Shown: piece after piece, positions 42,707-52,039 of the stretch | Layout: every line of letters begins with the position of its first letter | Position numbering within the stretch: position 1 is the first letter of the stretch | From: Bacteroides sp. CAG:1060_57_27 | Lineage (GTDB): Bacteria; Bacteroidota; Bacteroidia; Bacteroidales; UBA932 | DNA length: 64,000 bases | Reading direction: 5' to 3' | NCBI GenBank assembly: GCA_001915575.1 | Contig: MNQT01000025.1 | Coordinates: forward strand, 53,032 to 117,031 | Translations under genes and position numbers: made by a program | The notes under the pieces: model-generated | The model's database searches: none | The model's input: only the letters and a program-made list of their open reading frames with translations | What the model was told of the DNA's origin: nothing

Positions 42707-43402
42707 ATGAAAAGATTCCTTACAATCCTGGCCTGCGTAGCAGGCATCGTGGCGCTTGTCTCCAGCTGCGGGGGCAATGCCCGCAAGAAAGCACAGGAAG
42801 AGGCCGCCGCCAAGGCTGCTGCCGATTCAGTCGCTGCCGCAGAGCAGGCGAAACTGCTCGACGAGAAGATCGCGGCCCTGCCCGACGAACCCGTGTTCGA
42901 CATAATCACCACCATGGGTGTGATCAAGGTCAAGCTTTATTCCGGTACTCCCAAACACCGCGAGAACTTCGCGAGGCTTGCGCTGCAGGGATACTACGAC
43001 GGCACCCTGTTCCACCGTGTCATCAACGGTTTCATGATCCAGGGCGGTGATCCCTACACTAAAGACAGTTCCGTCGATCCCGCGAAATGGGGTACTGGCG
43101 GCCCTGCATATACCGTTCCCGCCGAGTTCGTACCCGAGTACAAGCACAAGAAGGGTGCACTTGCCGCTGCACGCAGAGGCGATACCGCCAATCCTCTCAA
43201 GGAGTCTTCGGGTTCCCAGTTCTATATAGTGCAGGATGAGGCTGCGTGCGCTTCGCTTGACGGCGACTATACCGTGTTCGGCCAGACCGTCGAGGGCTTC
43301 GACGTAATCGACAGCATTGCTGCCGTAGAGACTGACAGCAGGAACCGTCCCCTTCAGGAAGTGAAAATTGTTACCGTCAAACTTGACGAGAACCAGGAAT
43401 AG
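42707..43402 (+). CDS. Lipoprotein peptidyl-prolyl isomerase (cyclophilin type)
   Basis: The start at 42707 yields 231 residues with a lipoprotein signal (MKRFLTILACVAGIVALVSSC). After an alanine-rich helical linker comes a cyclophilin domain: LYSGTPKHRENFARLA, DGTLFHRVINGFMIQGGDP with the catalytic Arg, and ESSGSQFYIVQ. It catalyses proline cis-trans isomerisation during folding of exported proteins. A strong terminator follows. Confidence 0.93.
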   Translation: MKRFLTILACVAGIVALVSSCGGNARKKAQEEAAAKAAADSVAAAEQAKLLDEKIAALPDEPVFDIITTMGVIKVKLYSGTPKHRENFARLALQGYYDGTLFHRVINGFMIQGGDPYTKDSSVDPAKWGTGGPAYTVPAEFVPEYKHKKGALAAARRGDTANPLKESSGSQFYIVQDEAACASLDGDYTVFGQTVEGFDVIDSIAAVETDSRNRPLQEVKIVTVKLDENQE

Positions 43403-43469
43403 GCACGGTTCTTGTAATTTTATTGACTGAATAGTTTTTTCATAGGTTTAATTTTAGGTTAGAATTGCT

Positions 43470-43507
43470 GTAAGGTCGCGATGTGATATCGCGACCTTAC
43501 TATTTTT
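43470..43507 (+). terminator. Strong intrinsic terminator after the cyclophilin gene
   Basis: A perfect 12-bp stem (43470-43481 with 43489-43500, 7-nt loop) is followed directly by tattttt. It separates the cyclophilin gene from the next transcription unit starting at 43535. Confidence 0.9.
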
Positions 43508-43534
43508 CGTATATTTACATCGGAACAGGACATT

Positions 43535-44317
43535 ATGACAAGGATTCTGACAGTATTTGCACTTGTTGCGGCGGGATTTCTCGCCTTGTGCCGGCCTGTA
43601 TGCGGACAGGAGGCGGCTGCGTCTCCGTATTCCGGGGAGAACATGCCTTTCTTCCCGGCGTGCGCCGGAGCCGTGCTCGTATATGAAGACAGGGATGCCG
43701 AGGGCAGCCTGCTCAGTTTCACTACGGATTCGACCGTGTCAGTGGACGGTGACTTCTCCCGCGGGAGGGCAACGGTGCTGTCTACCGTGGCCGCTCCTGA
43801 AGATACGCAGCGGGTCGCGACATCCGTCCCGGTGATATTCGACGGCGGGGAGGTGATAACCGATGTGGCGGCGCTCATGCAGTCGTCCATGCAGGATATG
43901 GTGCTGCAGTCTATGGCGGCTGCGGGAAGTGTCGGCGAGGGCGAGGAGGAGGCGGTGGCCGAGGTGATCGGAAAGATGCGCGTATCCGGGCAGTGCCGCG
44001 GAATACCGGCCGACATATCGGTCGGCGACGAGCTGCCGGACTACGGCATCGAAGTCAAGATCATGTTCCTGACCACGAAGATTGATGTGAAGGACAGGCG
44101 CGTGACGGGCCGCGAGAGGATAGAGACTCCTGCCGGGACTTTCGACTGCTATGTGGTGGAGGAGGAACTCTCCGTCAAGGCCATGATGATGAACGAGAAG
44201 AGCTCGCAGAAGTCCTGGTATGCCCGGGGCGTCGGCCTGGTAAGGCAGGAGAGCCGGATCAGGAAGAAACTTACCGGCACGAGTGTCCTCACGGAATGCC
44301 GCAACCTTGGAAACTGA
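43535..44317 (+). CDS. Secreted DUF3108/TapB-like protein
   Basis: A 260-residue protein with a signal peptide ending near VCGQ. It has a beta-rich body in which the C-terminal pattern GRERIETPAGTFDCYVVEEEL...KSWYARGVGLVRQES resembles the DUF3108/TapB-like periplasmic group, whose members look like lipoprotein-carrier-type half-barrels. Function is not established. It precedes the DUF4954 gene by 7 bp. Confidence 0.65.
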   Translation: MTRILTVFALVAAGFLALCRPVCGQEAAASPYSGENMPFFPACAGAVLVYEDRDAEGSLLSFTTDSTVSVDGDFSRGRATVLSTVAAPEDTQRVATSVPVIFDGGEVITDVAALMQSSMQDMVLQSMAAAGSVGEGEEEAVAEVIGKMRVSGQCRGIPADISVGDELPDYGIEVKIMFLTTKIDVKDRRVTGRERIETPAGTFDCYVVEEELSVKAMMMNEKSSQKSWYARGVGLVRQESRIRKKLTGTSVLTECRNLGN

Positions 44318-44324
44318 CAGGCTT

Positions 44325-46409
44325 ATGGATATGGAAATGGACAAGAGTGTTTCGGCAGGGCCGTGGCGCAGCCTTTCAGCTGCCGAGATAGAAGCCCTCG
44401 AGGCCGGAGGGAACAGCTGCCGCGACTGGAGCCTGCTGCGTGTCAGCGGACAGGAGTTCCGTCCCGAGAGGGTCAGGGGCTGCAGTTTCAGCGGGACGGT
44501 GCGTATAGGACGCATTCCCGACAGTTCTCTGGAATACGGCCCGCTCAGGCTGCCCGCGGGAATCTACGGCTCATATATAGACAGTTGCGACATCGGGGAC
44601 GGCTGTGCTGTCCATAATGTCGGCTTGCTCGGCCGCTATGTCGTCTGCCGCGGGAGCATGCTTTTCAATGTCCAGCAGATGACGGCATCGCCTGACGCCG
44701 CGTTCGGCTGCGCCGTGGACAGGGAAGGCGCGATAGCGGTAATGAACGAGTCGGGACGCCGCAGCGTACTGCCTTTCGTCGGAATGAATACGGCGGACGC
44801 GTATCTGTGGGGGAAGTACCGCGACGATGCGGCGCTGCAGGAACGGCTTGCCGTCATGACGCTCGACGAAAACCGCCGGACCGCCGGGGGACGGGGGCTG
44901 GCGGGCGAGGGCTGCATCGTGAAGAATACCGTCCTTGTCGAGGATGTGCGCCTCGGTGCGGGCTGCGTCGTGGATGGAGCGCAGCGCCTGCGCAATCTGA
45001 CGGTCTGTTCCTCCGCAGACGAACCGACGCATATAGAAGGGGCCGCGATGCTCGAAGACGGTATCGTCGGCTACGGCAACCATATATACGACGGCTGCAC
45101 CGCGCGCCGTTTCGTGACAGGAAGCAACTGCACGCTCAAGTCGGGACTCCGCCTGTACGACAGCATAGCAGGAGACAACAGCACCCTCGCCTGCGGGGAG
45201 GTGGTGTGCAGCCTGATATTCCCCGCGCACGAGCAGCACCACAACAGTTCCTTCCTTATCGCCGCATGTGTGGGCGGGCAGAGCAACATCGCTTCGGGCG
45301 CGACCCTCGGCTCGAACCACAACAGCCGTGCGAGCGACGGGGAACTGGTCGCAGGCCGCGGTTTCTGGCCCGGACTGTGCACCTCCGTAAAGCATTCGTC
45401 ATCTTTCGCGTCGTATACCCTGCTGGTAAAGGGGGCGTTCCCCGCTGAACTGGATGTCAGGCTGCCTTTCAGCCTCGTCGCCGACAATGAGAAAGAGGGG
45501 GTGCTGGAGATAATGCCGGCCTACTGGTGGATGTACAACCAGTACGCCCTTGCGAGAAATGCCTCCAAGTACAGGTCGAGGGACAGACGCGTGACGATAA
45601 GGCAGAACATCGAGTTCGACACCTATGCGCCGGACAGCATGGAAGAGGTCATGCAGGCAAGACGGCTGCTCGCACTGTGGACGGGAATGTCCGTGCACGG
45701 CAGCGGCGCAGGGTCTGAAAGTCTCGAGGAGGAAGGGGCGGCCCTGCTTTCGGCCGGGCCCGCCGCCCTCGCCGGGACGGAGATTACCGCCCCGGGTGTG
45801 GAGAACTCCAGGCGCAAGGTACGCATACTCAAGGCCGCTCAGGCCTATGCGGCATATTCGGACATGATAAGGCACTATGCCGTGCAGCAGGTGCTGGAAT
45901 ATTTCGGTTCAGACCCTCATGCCTGCGTGGAATCCCTGAACCTTATGGCGTCAGGTCCCCGGGACACGGAATGGGTGAATCTCGGAGGCCAGCTTGTGCG
46001 CGGCTGCGATGTCGGGCAGCTGCGCTCAGACATCGTTTCCGGAAAACTGCCCGGCTGGGATGCGGTGCACGGACGCTATGACGGACTTTTCAGGCGTTAT
46101 CCCGAAGACAGGCTGCGGCATGCCCTTCATTGTTTGGTTTCGGTTGAAGGCTGGACCGGGATAGGAGCGCAGCAGCTGCTGCATCTGCTCTCAGAAGAGG
46201 AAAGGATATGCCGCGGCATACTCGACGGCGTCGTTTCGAGCCGGGAGAAGGATTTCGGCAATCCCTTCCGCCGCGCGACTTTCCGTAATTGTTCCGAAAT
46301 GGACGCCGTGGCAGGCTCTCCCGGGGATGACGGCTTTATAAGGCAGGTGAAGGAGGATACGGCTGCCGTCCTCGAGAGGATCGCACGCTTGAAGTCCGTC
46401 CTGTCCTGA
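44325..46409 (+). CDS. DUF4954 family protein (beta-helix, hexapeptide-like)
   Basis: A 694-residue cytoplasmic protein that matches DUF4954, a family I know only from Bacteroidota. The middle (about residues 60-340) has repeated short turns such as GSYIDSCDIGDGCAVHNVGLLG and EDVRLGAGCVVDGAQRL, suggesting a left-handed beta-helix like sugar-nucleotide acyl- or nucleotidyltransferases; conserved segments SNHNSRASDGE and GFWPGLCTSVKHSS follow. The C-terminal third is helical. Function is unknown; LbH folds suggest binding of an acyl or nucleotide donor. I chose 44325; 44331 is also possible. Confidence 0.8.
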   Translation: MDMEMDKSVSAGPWRSLSAAEIEALEAGGNSCRDWSLLRVSGQEFRPERVRGCSFSGTVRIGRIPDSSLEYGPLRLPAGIYGSYIDSCDIGDGCAVHNVGLLGRYVVCRGSMLFNVQQMTASPDAAFGCAVDREGAIAVMNESGRRSVLPFVGMNTADAYLWGKYRDDAALQERLAVMTLDENRRTAGGRGLAGEGCIVKNTVLVEDVRLGAGCVVDGAQRLRNLTVCSSADEPTHIEGAAMLEDGIVGYGNHIYDGCTARRFVTGSNCTLKSGLRLYDSIAGDNSTLACGEVVCSLIFPAHEQHHNSSFLIAACVGGQSNIASGATLGSNHNSRASDGELVAGRGFWPGLCTSVKHSSSFASYTLLVKGAFPAELDVRLPFSLVADNEKEGVLEIMPAYWWMYNQYALARNASKYRSRDRRVTIRQNIEFDTYAPDSMEEVMQARRLLALWTGMSVHGSGAGSESLEEEGAALLSAGPAALAGTEITAPGVENSRRKVRILKAAQAYAAYSDMIRHYAVQQVLEYFGSDPHACVESLNLMASGPRDTEWVNLGGQLVRGCDVGQLRSDIVSGKLPGWDAVHGRYDGLFRRYPEDRLRHALHCLVSVEGWTGIGAQQLLHLLSEEERICRGILDGVVSSREKDFGNPFRRATFRNCSEMDAVAGSPGDDGFIRQVKEDTAAVLERIARLKSVLS

Positions 46410-46422
46410 GTACTCCGCGGGT

Positions 46423-47394
46423 ATGGATTATCTTCTGAATGATTCGACCGACGCCTGGTTCAACATGGCGTTCGACGAGTACTGCCTGGAGCGGTATCCG
46501 TGCGGCGGGGCGTTCTTCTATCTGTGGCGCAACTCCCCGTCGGTGATAATAGGCTACAACCAGAATGTCTGGGCAGAGGTGGATTTGGACTATATCGGCT
46601 CGCGCGGGATTAGGCTTGCGAGGCGCGTCACGGGTGGGGGAGCGGTGTATCACGACCTCCAGAACCTCAACTATACCATAGTCGGACGCGGCGTAAGCCC
46701 GCAGCCCGTGGTGGATGCGCTGCGCTCGCTCGGGCTCGACGCCGTCCTGAGCGGCCGCAACGACATATTCGTGGGAGGCAGGAAGGTGTCGGGATTCGCG
46801 CGCAGGCTCGGTTCGCGCCGCGAGATAATACACGGGACGCTGATGTATGACGTGGATCTCGACGAAATGTCGAGAGCGCTGGACGCCCCCGGCTCGAAGC
46901 TGCATGCCAAGGGGGTTGCGTCGGTGAGAAGCCGTGTTGCAAATATAAGGGACCTGCTTCCCGGTATAGCGTCGGTCGGGGAGCTTGCATCTGCCCTTAC
47001 CGGGATATTGGGCCGCGGAGGAAGGGAACTCGACTTCGGAGAGGAGCGGCTGGATGCCGTACGGAGGCTTTCCGAGACCAAGTTCTCGACATGGGACTGG
47101 ATCTACGGCAGGAGCGCGGCAGCCGGGCTGCGCGGCAGGCTGCGGCTTGCGTGCGGGACGGTGGAGGCAGCACTCGACATGGACGGCGGGTATATCAGGC
47201 AGCTGTCGTTCGGAGGGGATTTCATAGGAAGACTCCCCTCGGAAGCGATCGCGTCGCGTCTGAGGGGAGTCCGCTATGACAGGGCTTCGATATTGTCCGC
47301 CCTCGATGGCTTCGATGTATCTTCCGTGTTCGACGGCACCGATGCGGCCGGACTGGCGGAATTCATCAGTTCTTTACGGGATCCTTCGGAGTAG
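46423..47394 (+). CDS. lplA: Lipoate-protein ligase
   Basis: A 323-residue protein of the BPL/LplA fold with WRNSPSVIIGYNQN, ARRVTGGGAVYHDLQNLNYT, FVGGRKVSGFARR and the adenylate-binding lysine in GSKLHAKGVASVRSRVANI, plus a C-terminal accessory domain (FSTWDWIYG). It attaches free lipoate to dehydrogenase complex subunits. Its last 29 bp overlap the end of the convergent tricorn gene; lpdA, whose product acts on lipoyl groups, lies 3.2 kb away. Confidence 0.93.
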   Translation: MDYLLNDSTDAWFNMAFDEYCLERYPCGGAFFYLWRNSPSVIIGYNQNVWAEVDLDYIGSRGIRLARRVTGGGAVYHDLQNLNYTIVGRGVSPQPVVDALRSLGLDAVLSGRNDIFVGGRKVSGFARRLGSRREIIHGTLMYDVDLDEMSRALDAPGSKLHAKGVASVRSRVANIRDLLPGIASVGELASALTGILGRGGRELDFGEERLDAVRRLSETKFSTWDWIYGRSAAAGLRGRLRLACGTVEAALDMDGGYIRQLSFGGDFIGRLPSEAIASRLRGVRYDRASILSALDGFDVSSVFDGTDAAGLAEFISSLRDPSE

Positions 47395-50300
47395 GAGGCA
47401 GAGGCCTGTAGTCCTCGAGTTCCTCGAGCAGTACTTCCACGGCCTTTTCAAGCTGCGCGTCCTTGCCGAGGTAGTCTTCGAAGGGGTTGATGTCGACCAC
47501 TATGTCGGGGTCGACCCCGTGGCCTTCGATGATCCACTCTCCTTCGGTAGAGTATGAGGTGAAGAACGGCGTACGCATATCCTGGCCGTCCACGAAGGGC
47601 TTAGAGCCGGAAATGCCCACTATTCCGCCCCAGGAGCGCGTGCCGATAAGCTTGCCGAGCCCGAGTTTGCGGAATCCGTAGGGGAACAGGTCGCCGTCAG
47701 AAGACGAATACTTGTCTATCAGACAGACTTTGGGCCCGTAGAAGGTCTGGTTGGGCACGGGCTCGTTGGCTCCGTTGCGGTACATGCTGATGCGGTAGAC
47801 CTCGCGCTGCAGCCTCTCCAGGATTATGGGCGATACGTTTCCGCCTCCGTTCATCCTGTCGTCGATTATCAGCGCCTTCTTGTCGAGCTGGGTGTAGAAC
47901 ATCTTTGTGAACATGTCGAGTCCCTCGGAACTCATGTCGGGGATGTGTATGTAGCCTATCTGTCCGTCGGAGAGCCTGTCGACGATGTCGATGTTCCTCT
48001 TGACCCATTCGTGGTATGCAAGCTGCGACTCGTCGCCTATAGGCTTCACATACACGGTGCGGCTGTCCTTTCCGGACGCGTCGGAAGATACCTTGAGCGA
48101 TACGGTCTTGCCGACCTTTCCTATCAGTGCCGCGCCGGGGTCGGGCAGTTCGGATGCGGGGATTCCTGCGACTTCGGTTATGTAGTCGCCTGTACTGATG
48201 TCAAGTCCGGACTCCGCGAGGGGAGAGCGCAGGCTCTTGTCCCAGGTGGCTCCCTCGAAGATCTTCTCTATGCGGAAGGCACCCGTGCGGGGGTCTTTCG
48301 AATATGAGGCGCCGAGCAGTCCGGTCTGGATGCGGGGAATCTCGGGCGACTCTCCGGAGGTGATGTACGCGTGGCCTACGTTGAGCTCGCCCAGCATCTC
48401 GCCTATGAGGTAGGTGAGGTCGTCTCGGTGGTTGACATAGGGCAGCATCTGGGCGTATTTCTCGTAGACATGGTCCCAGTCGGCACCGTGCATGTTCTCT
48501 ACATAGAATCCGTCGCGGGTGATCCTCCAGCTCTCGTCGAATATCTGCTTCCACTCCGCCTTGTGGTCTATTGTCATGTCTATATCGCCTACGGGCAGGC
48601 TGCCGGCCTTGCCGGGAGCGGCTCCGAAGTTCACGACCTTGTAGTCTCCGTCAGAGCGGACGAGGGCCTTCCTGTAGTCTGCGGTGTATGCCATGGGATA
48701 GGGCATGGGGCAGCTGTCGGTCTCCAGGGTCTCGAGGTCGAGGGTCATCATTCCGCCGGGGCCGCGGTAGTACAGCGTTCCGTCCACGGCGGCGATAGCG
48801 CTGACATAGCCCGTGCCTACGGGCAGCGGGGCTATACGGAGCGCCATGCCGTCGGTGTCTACCTTCATCAGGCTCTCTTCGGCAGACTTCTCCCTCCCGG
48901 CAGATTTCCTGCCCTTGCCGTCCTCGGAGGCGGCCTCAGGCTCTTCCGCAGGGGAGTATTCGTCTGATTTCGCCAGTACCGGGTTGGGAGTGTCTTCTGC
49001 GAGAGGCAGCACGAACAGCCTTCCGGCGACATTATAGGAGGTATTCCACTCTACGCTCGAATATACCGGCCTGAACTCCGTCATGGAGGTGAAGAACAGG
49101 TATTTCCCGTCTGTCGAGAATACGGGCGAGGAGGCGTCGTACCAGCGGTCGGTGACCTGGTAGCTCTTGCGTGCACCGAGGTCGTATAGGTACAGGGCGC
49201 TCATCCTGTTGTCCAGCTGCGTGGTGTATGCCGCCCAGCTGCCGTCGGAACTTACGATGAACGAACTGATTCCGCCTACCTCTCCGGTGAGCAGGCACTC
49301 CAGTCTGCCGCTGTCCGCGTCGAGCCTGTAGAGCTTGCGGTCGTCGGTGTTGAAGAACAGGCTCCTGCTGTCGGGGCTCCACTGGAGGCGCGAGGGATAG
49401 CCGCTCTTGAACGACGTGAGCTTCCTCGCCTCCGAGAAATCGGAGTACGGAGCGACATATACCTGGTATTCTCCGTCTGCATCCGACAGCCATGCGATGC
49501 GCTCTCCGTCGGGACTCCACACGGCCTCCCTTTCATGCGAGCCGGGGGTGCGGGTGAGGTTGTAGACCGGCCCCTGCTCCGCGGGCAGGGAGAAGATGTC
49601 GCCGCGTATCTCCATTATCACCCTGCTGCCGTCAGGGGAAAGGTCTGCCGATCCGATGCGGCCGACCATACCGCTGCGGTATTCGCTGCGGCTGTAGATG
49701 TCGTCGTCCGCGAGGTATATCGTGACCTTTTCGGCCTTGCCTCCGTTCCGCACGTCGTACTTATAGATGTAGCCGCCGTTCTCGAAGACTATGTACCTGT
49801 CCGAGTTCGAGGGGAACTTGCAGTCGTATTCGCTGAAGTCGGTCACCTTCTCCGTCTGTCCGCTCACGGTGTCGTAGACGAAGAGGTTCATCGTCCTGTC
49901 CCTGTCGGAGAGGTAGTAGATCTCGTCGCCTATCCACATCGGGAATATGTCCTGGGCGTCGTTGTCGGTTATCTTCGTGAGCTCCGTGGTGCCGACTGTG
50001 TTTATCCAGATGTCGTCGGCCTGGCCGCCGCGGTAGTATTTCCAGGTGCGGAACTCGCGGAACATCCTATTCATCGCGAGCCTGCTGCCGTCGGGCGAGT
50101 AGGAGCAGAAGCCGCCCTCGGTCGTAGGAATTACCTCGGGAAGCCCTCCGTCGACGCTTATCTTGCACAGGCGTCCCCTGAGTCCGCTGAAGTTGTGCTG
50201 CTTGCTGCGGTAGACTATCTGGCTGCCGTCCGGAGTCCAGCCCATGACGATGTTGTTGGGGCCCATGCGTTCGCCTATCTGGTCGCGCGAAACCAGGGCC

Positions 50301-50620
50301 GAGTAGGTGAGCCTTACGGGCTCGCCGCCTTCTATCGGCATGGTGTAGACCTCGGTGTTGCCGTCATACTGCCCGGTGAACGCTATGGTCTTGCCGTCCG
50401 GAGAGATCCTGGGGAAGCTCTCGTAGCCGACATGGGACGTCAGCTTCACGGCCGTGCCGCCGTCGATGCCGACGCTGTAGAGATTGCCTGCATAGCAGAA
50501 CACAATTTTGTCCCCGCCTACCGTGGGGAACCTGAGAAGCCGTGCTTCCTGCTGCCCGGCCGCCGCGCTCAGTTGCAGCAGCAGCGCAAGGGCGAGCGAC
50601 AATGTCACTGTTTTCTTCAT
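47366..50620 (-). CDS. Tricorn protease homolog (PD40 propellers, PDZ, S41 catalytic domain)
   Basis: A 1084-residue secreted protein (signal MKKTVTLSLALALLLQLSAAAG). Two WD40-type propellers span about residues 30-620, with repeats such as ISPDGKTIAFTGQYDGNTEVY; then a C1 helical domain, a PDZ domain and the S41-type catalytic core. By analogy with Thermoplasma tricorn, the catalytic residues are His750 (NVGHAY), Ser930 (NGGGNVS) and Glu1032 (WIIEGHG). The residue before the His is Gly rather than the Ser of tricorn. It degrades oligopeptides. It lies 12 bp after lpdA and ends a five-gene unit. Confidence 0.9.
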   Translation of the reverse strand: MKKTVTLSLALALLLQLSAAAGQQEARLLRFPTVGGDKIVFCYAGNLYSVGIDGGTAVKLTSHVGYESFPRISPDGKTIAFTGQYDGNTEVYTMPIEGGEPVRLTYSALVSRDQIGERMGPNNIVMGWTPDGSQIVYRSKQHNFSGLRGRLCKISVDGGLPEVIPTTEGGFCSYSPDGSRLAMNRMFREFRTWKYYRGGQADDIWINTVGTTELTKITDNDAQDIFPMWIGDEIYYLSDRDRTMNLFVYDTVSGQTEKVTDFSEYDCKFPSNSDRYIVFENGGYIYKYDVRNGGKAEKVTIYLADDDIYSRSEYRSGMVGRIGSADLSPDGSRVIMEIRGDIFSLPAEQGPVYNLTRTPGSHEREAVWSPDGERIAWLSDADGEYQVYVAPYSDFSEARKLTSFKSGYPSRLQWSPDSRSLFFNTDDRKLYRLDADSGRLECLLTGEVGGISSFIVSSDGSWAAYTTQLDNRMSALYLYDLGARKSYQVTDRWYDASSPVFSTDGKYLFFTSMTEFRPVYSSVEWNTSYNVAGRLFVLPLAEDTPNPVLAKSDEYSPAEEPEAASEDGKGRKSAGREKSAEESLMKVDTDGMALRIAPLPVGTGYVSAIAAVDGTLYYRGPGGMMTLDLETLETDSCPMPYPMAYTADYRKALVRSDGDYKVVNFGAAPGKAGSLPVGDIDMTIDHKAEWKQIFDESWRITRDGFYVENMHGADWDHVYEKYAQMLPYVNHRDDLTYLIGEMLGELNVGHAYITSGESPEIPRIQTGLLGASYSKDPRTGAFRIEKIFEGATWDKSLRSPLAESGLDISTGDYITEVAGIPASELPDPGAALIGKVGKTVSLKVSSDASGKDSRTVYVKPIGDESQLAYHEWVKRNIDIVDRLSDGQIGYIHIPDMSSEGLDMFTKMFYTQLDKKALIIDDRMNGGGNVSPIILERLQREVYRISMYRNGANEPVPNQTFYGPKVCLIDKYSSSDGDLFPYGFRKLGLGKLIGTRSWGGIVGISGSKPFVDGQDMRTPFFTSYSTEGEWIIEGHGVDPDIVVDINPFEDYLGKDAQLEKAVEVLLEELEDYRPLPPTPKDPVKN

Positions 50621-50632
50621 AACGGTATCTGT

Positions 50633-52027
50633 TTATGGGTTTGTCTGCTCCTGTACCGCCTCCGAGAAGGCAGTCTCCTTGATGATCTCGGATACGCTCG
50701 GGTGCGGGAATATCACTTTCTGCAGCTGTCCTATATCCATTCCGGCCTCGATTGCGGCGGCCGCGACGGGTATGATCTCGGAGCACGGGCCTCCTATCAT
50801 CTGCATTCCGAGCAGCCGTCCCGTGCCCTTCTCGGAGACTATCTTGCACAGCCCGTTCTCCCTCTCTGTCTCGGCGACGAAGCGTCCCGAGTAGGTGAGA
50901 GGCAGCTTGCGCACTTCGGCCTCCAGCCCCTCTCCGACGGCACGGGCGAAGGTCATGCCGACCGAGGCTACCTCGGGCGAGGTGTAGACTACGGAGGGAA
51001 CGGCGGCATAGCTCATCCTGTCTTCCTTTCCGAGCATGTCGTTCACCGCCACTTCGCCTTCGCGGCTGGCGCTGTGTGCGAGGAGCGAGCGTCCCGTCAC
51101 GTCGCCTGCGGCGTATACGCCTTCGACGCTGGTGCGCATGTGCTCGTCCACCGTTATGCCCCTTTCCGTCCTGACGCCTATGCTTTCGAGCCCTATGCCG
51201 TCGAACGACGGCCTGCGGCCTACGCATACCAGGACTTTCTCGGCGCTCCTGCTGCCGCAGGCTCCCTGCGCGTCCTCGAAGGTCACCTTTCCCCCTTCGG
51301 CTCCGGTCACCCTGCATCCGAGCAGGAACTCTATGCCGCGTTTCTCATATATCCTGCGCAGGGTTCCGCTGATTTCTTCGTCCATGGGGCCGAGTATCTT
51401 CCCGAGCATCTCTATCACGCACACCTTGCATCCGAGCGCGTTGAAGAAGGATGCGAACTCCATTCCTATGACGCCTCCGCCTATGACCGTGAGGCTTTCG
51501 GGAAGGGATTCCAGCCTGAGTATCCCGGTGCTCGTGACGACTGCGGGATTGTCCCTGCCGAGGCCGGGCACGGGCGGAACCACCGCCTCCGAACCGGTGC
51601 ATATGAGCAGCCTGGCGGCAAGGCGGCAGGCTCCCGAAGCGGTGCAGACCCTGAAGCTGCCGTCGTCCGCGCGTCCGTCGATACGGGCGCTTTCGGCCAC
51701 GACCTCCACTCCGAGGTGTTTCATCGACGACTTTATCGCCGCGACGAGCTTCCTGACCACCTTGTCCTTGCGCGCCATGATTCCGCCGAAGTCGAAGCTG
51801 ACGTTTTCCGCATGGACGCCGAACGCTCCGGCCTCCTTGGCATGTGTGTACTGCTTTGCGCTGAACAGCAGGGATTTGGTTGGTATGCAGCCCTCGTTCA
51901 GGCATACTCCTCCGAGGGAGTTCCGTTCGAAGAGGACGACTTTCATCCCTCCTTCCGCCGCCCTCTGTGCCGCGACATACCCTCCGGGGCCGCCGCCGAT
52001 TATTGCAAGGTCATAGATGGTTTCCAT
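50633..52027 (-). CDS. lpdA: Dihydrolipoyl dehydrogenase
   Basis: A 464-residue flavoprotein with the FAD-binding start AIIGGGPGGYVAA, the redox-active disulfide Cys42/Cys47 in GGVCLNEGCIPTKS, the NAD-binding GGGVIGMEFASFF, YAAGDVTGRS and the C-terminal His-Glu pair in PHPSVSEII. It reoxidises dihydrolipoyl groups of 2-oxoacid dehydrogenase or glycine-cleavage complexes. The genes for those complexes are not nearby. It starts 12 bp after the GH20-like gene and precedes the tricorn gene by 12 bp. Confidence 0.96.
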   Translation of the reverse strand: METIYDLAIIGGGPGGYVAAQRAAEGGMKVVLFERNSLGGVCLNEGCIPTKSLLFSAKQYTHAKEAGAFGVHAENVSFDFGGIMARKDKVVRKLVAAIKSSMKHLGVEVVAESARIDGRADDGSFRVCTASGACRLAARLLICTGSEAVVPPVPGLGRDNPAVVTSTGILRLESLPESLTVIGGGVIGMEFASFFNALGCKVCVIEMLGKILGPMDEEISGTLRRIYEKRGIEFLLGCRVTGAEGGKVTFEDAQGACGSRSAEKVLVCVGRRPSFDGIGLESIGVRTERGITVDEHMRTSVEGVYAAGDVTGRSLLAHSASREGEVAVNDMLGKEDRMSYAAVPSVVYTSPEVASVGMTFARAVGEGLEAEVRKLPLTYSGRFVAETERENGLCKIVSEKGTGRLLGMQMIGGPCSEIIPVAAAAIEAGMDIGQLQKVIFPHPSVSEIIKETAFSEAVQEQTNP

Positions 52028-52039
52028 ATAGAATGATTT

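Noticed and set aside
49535..52036. 833-codon plus-strand open frame
   Set aside because: It is antisense to both the tricorn and lpdA genes, which have clear active-site motifs.
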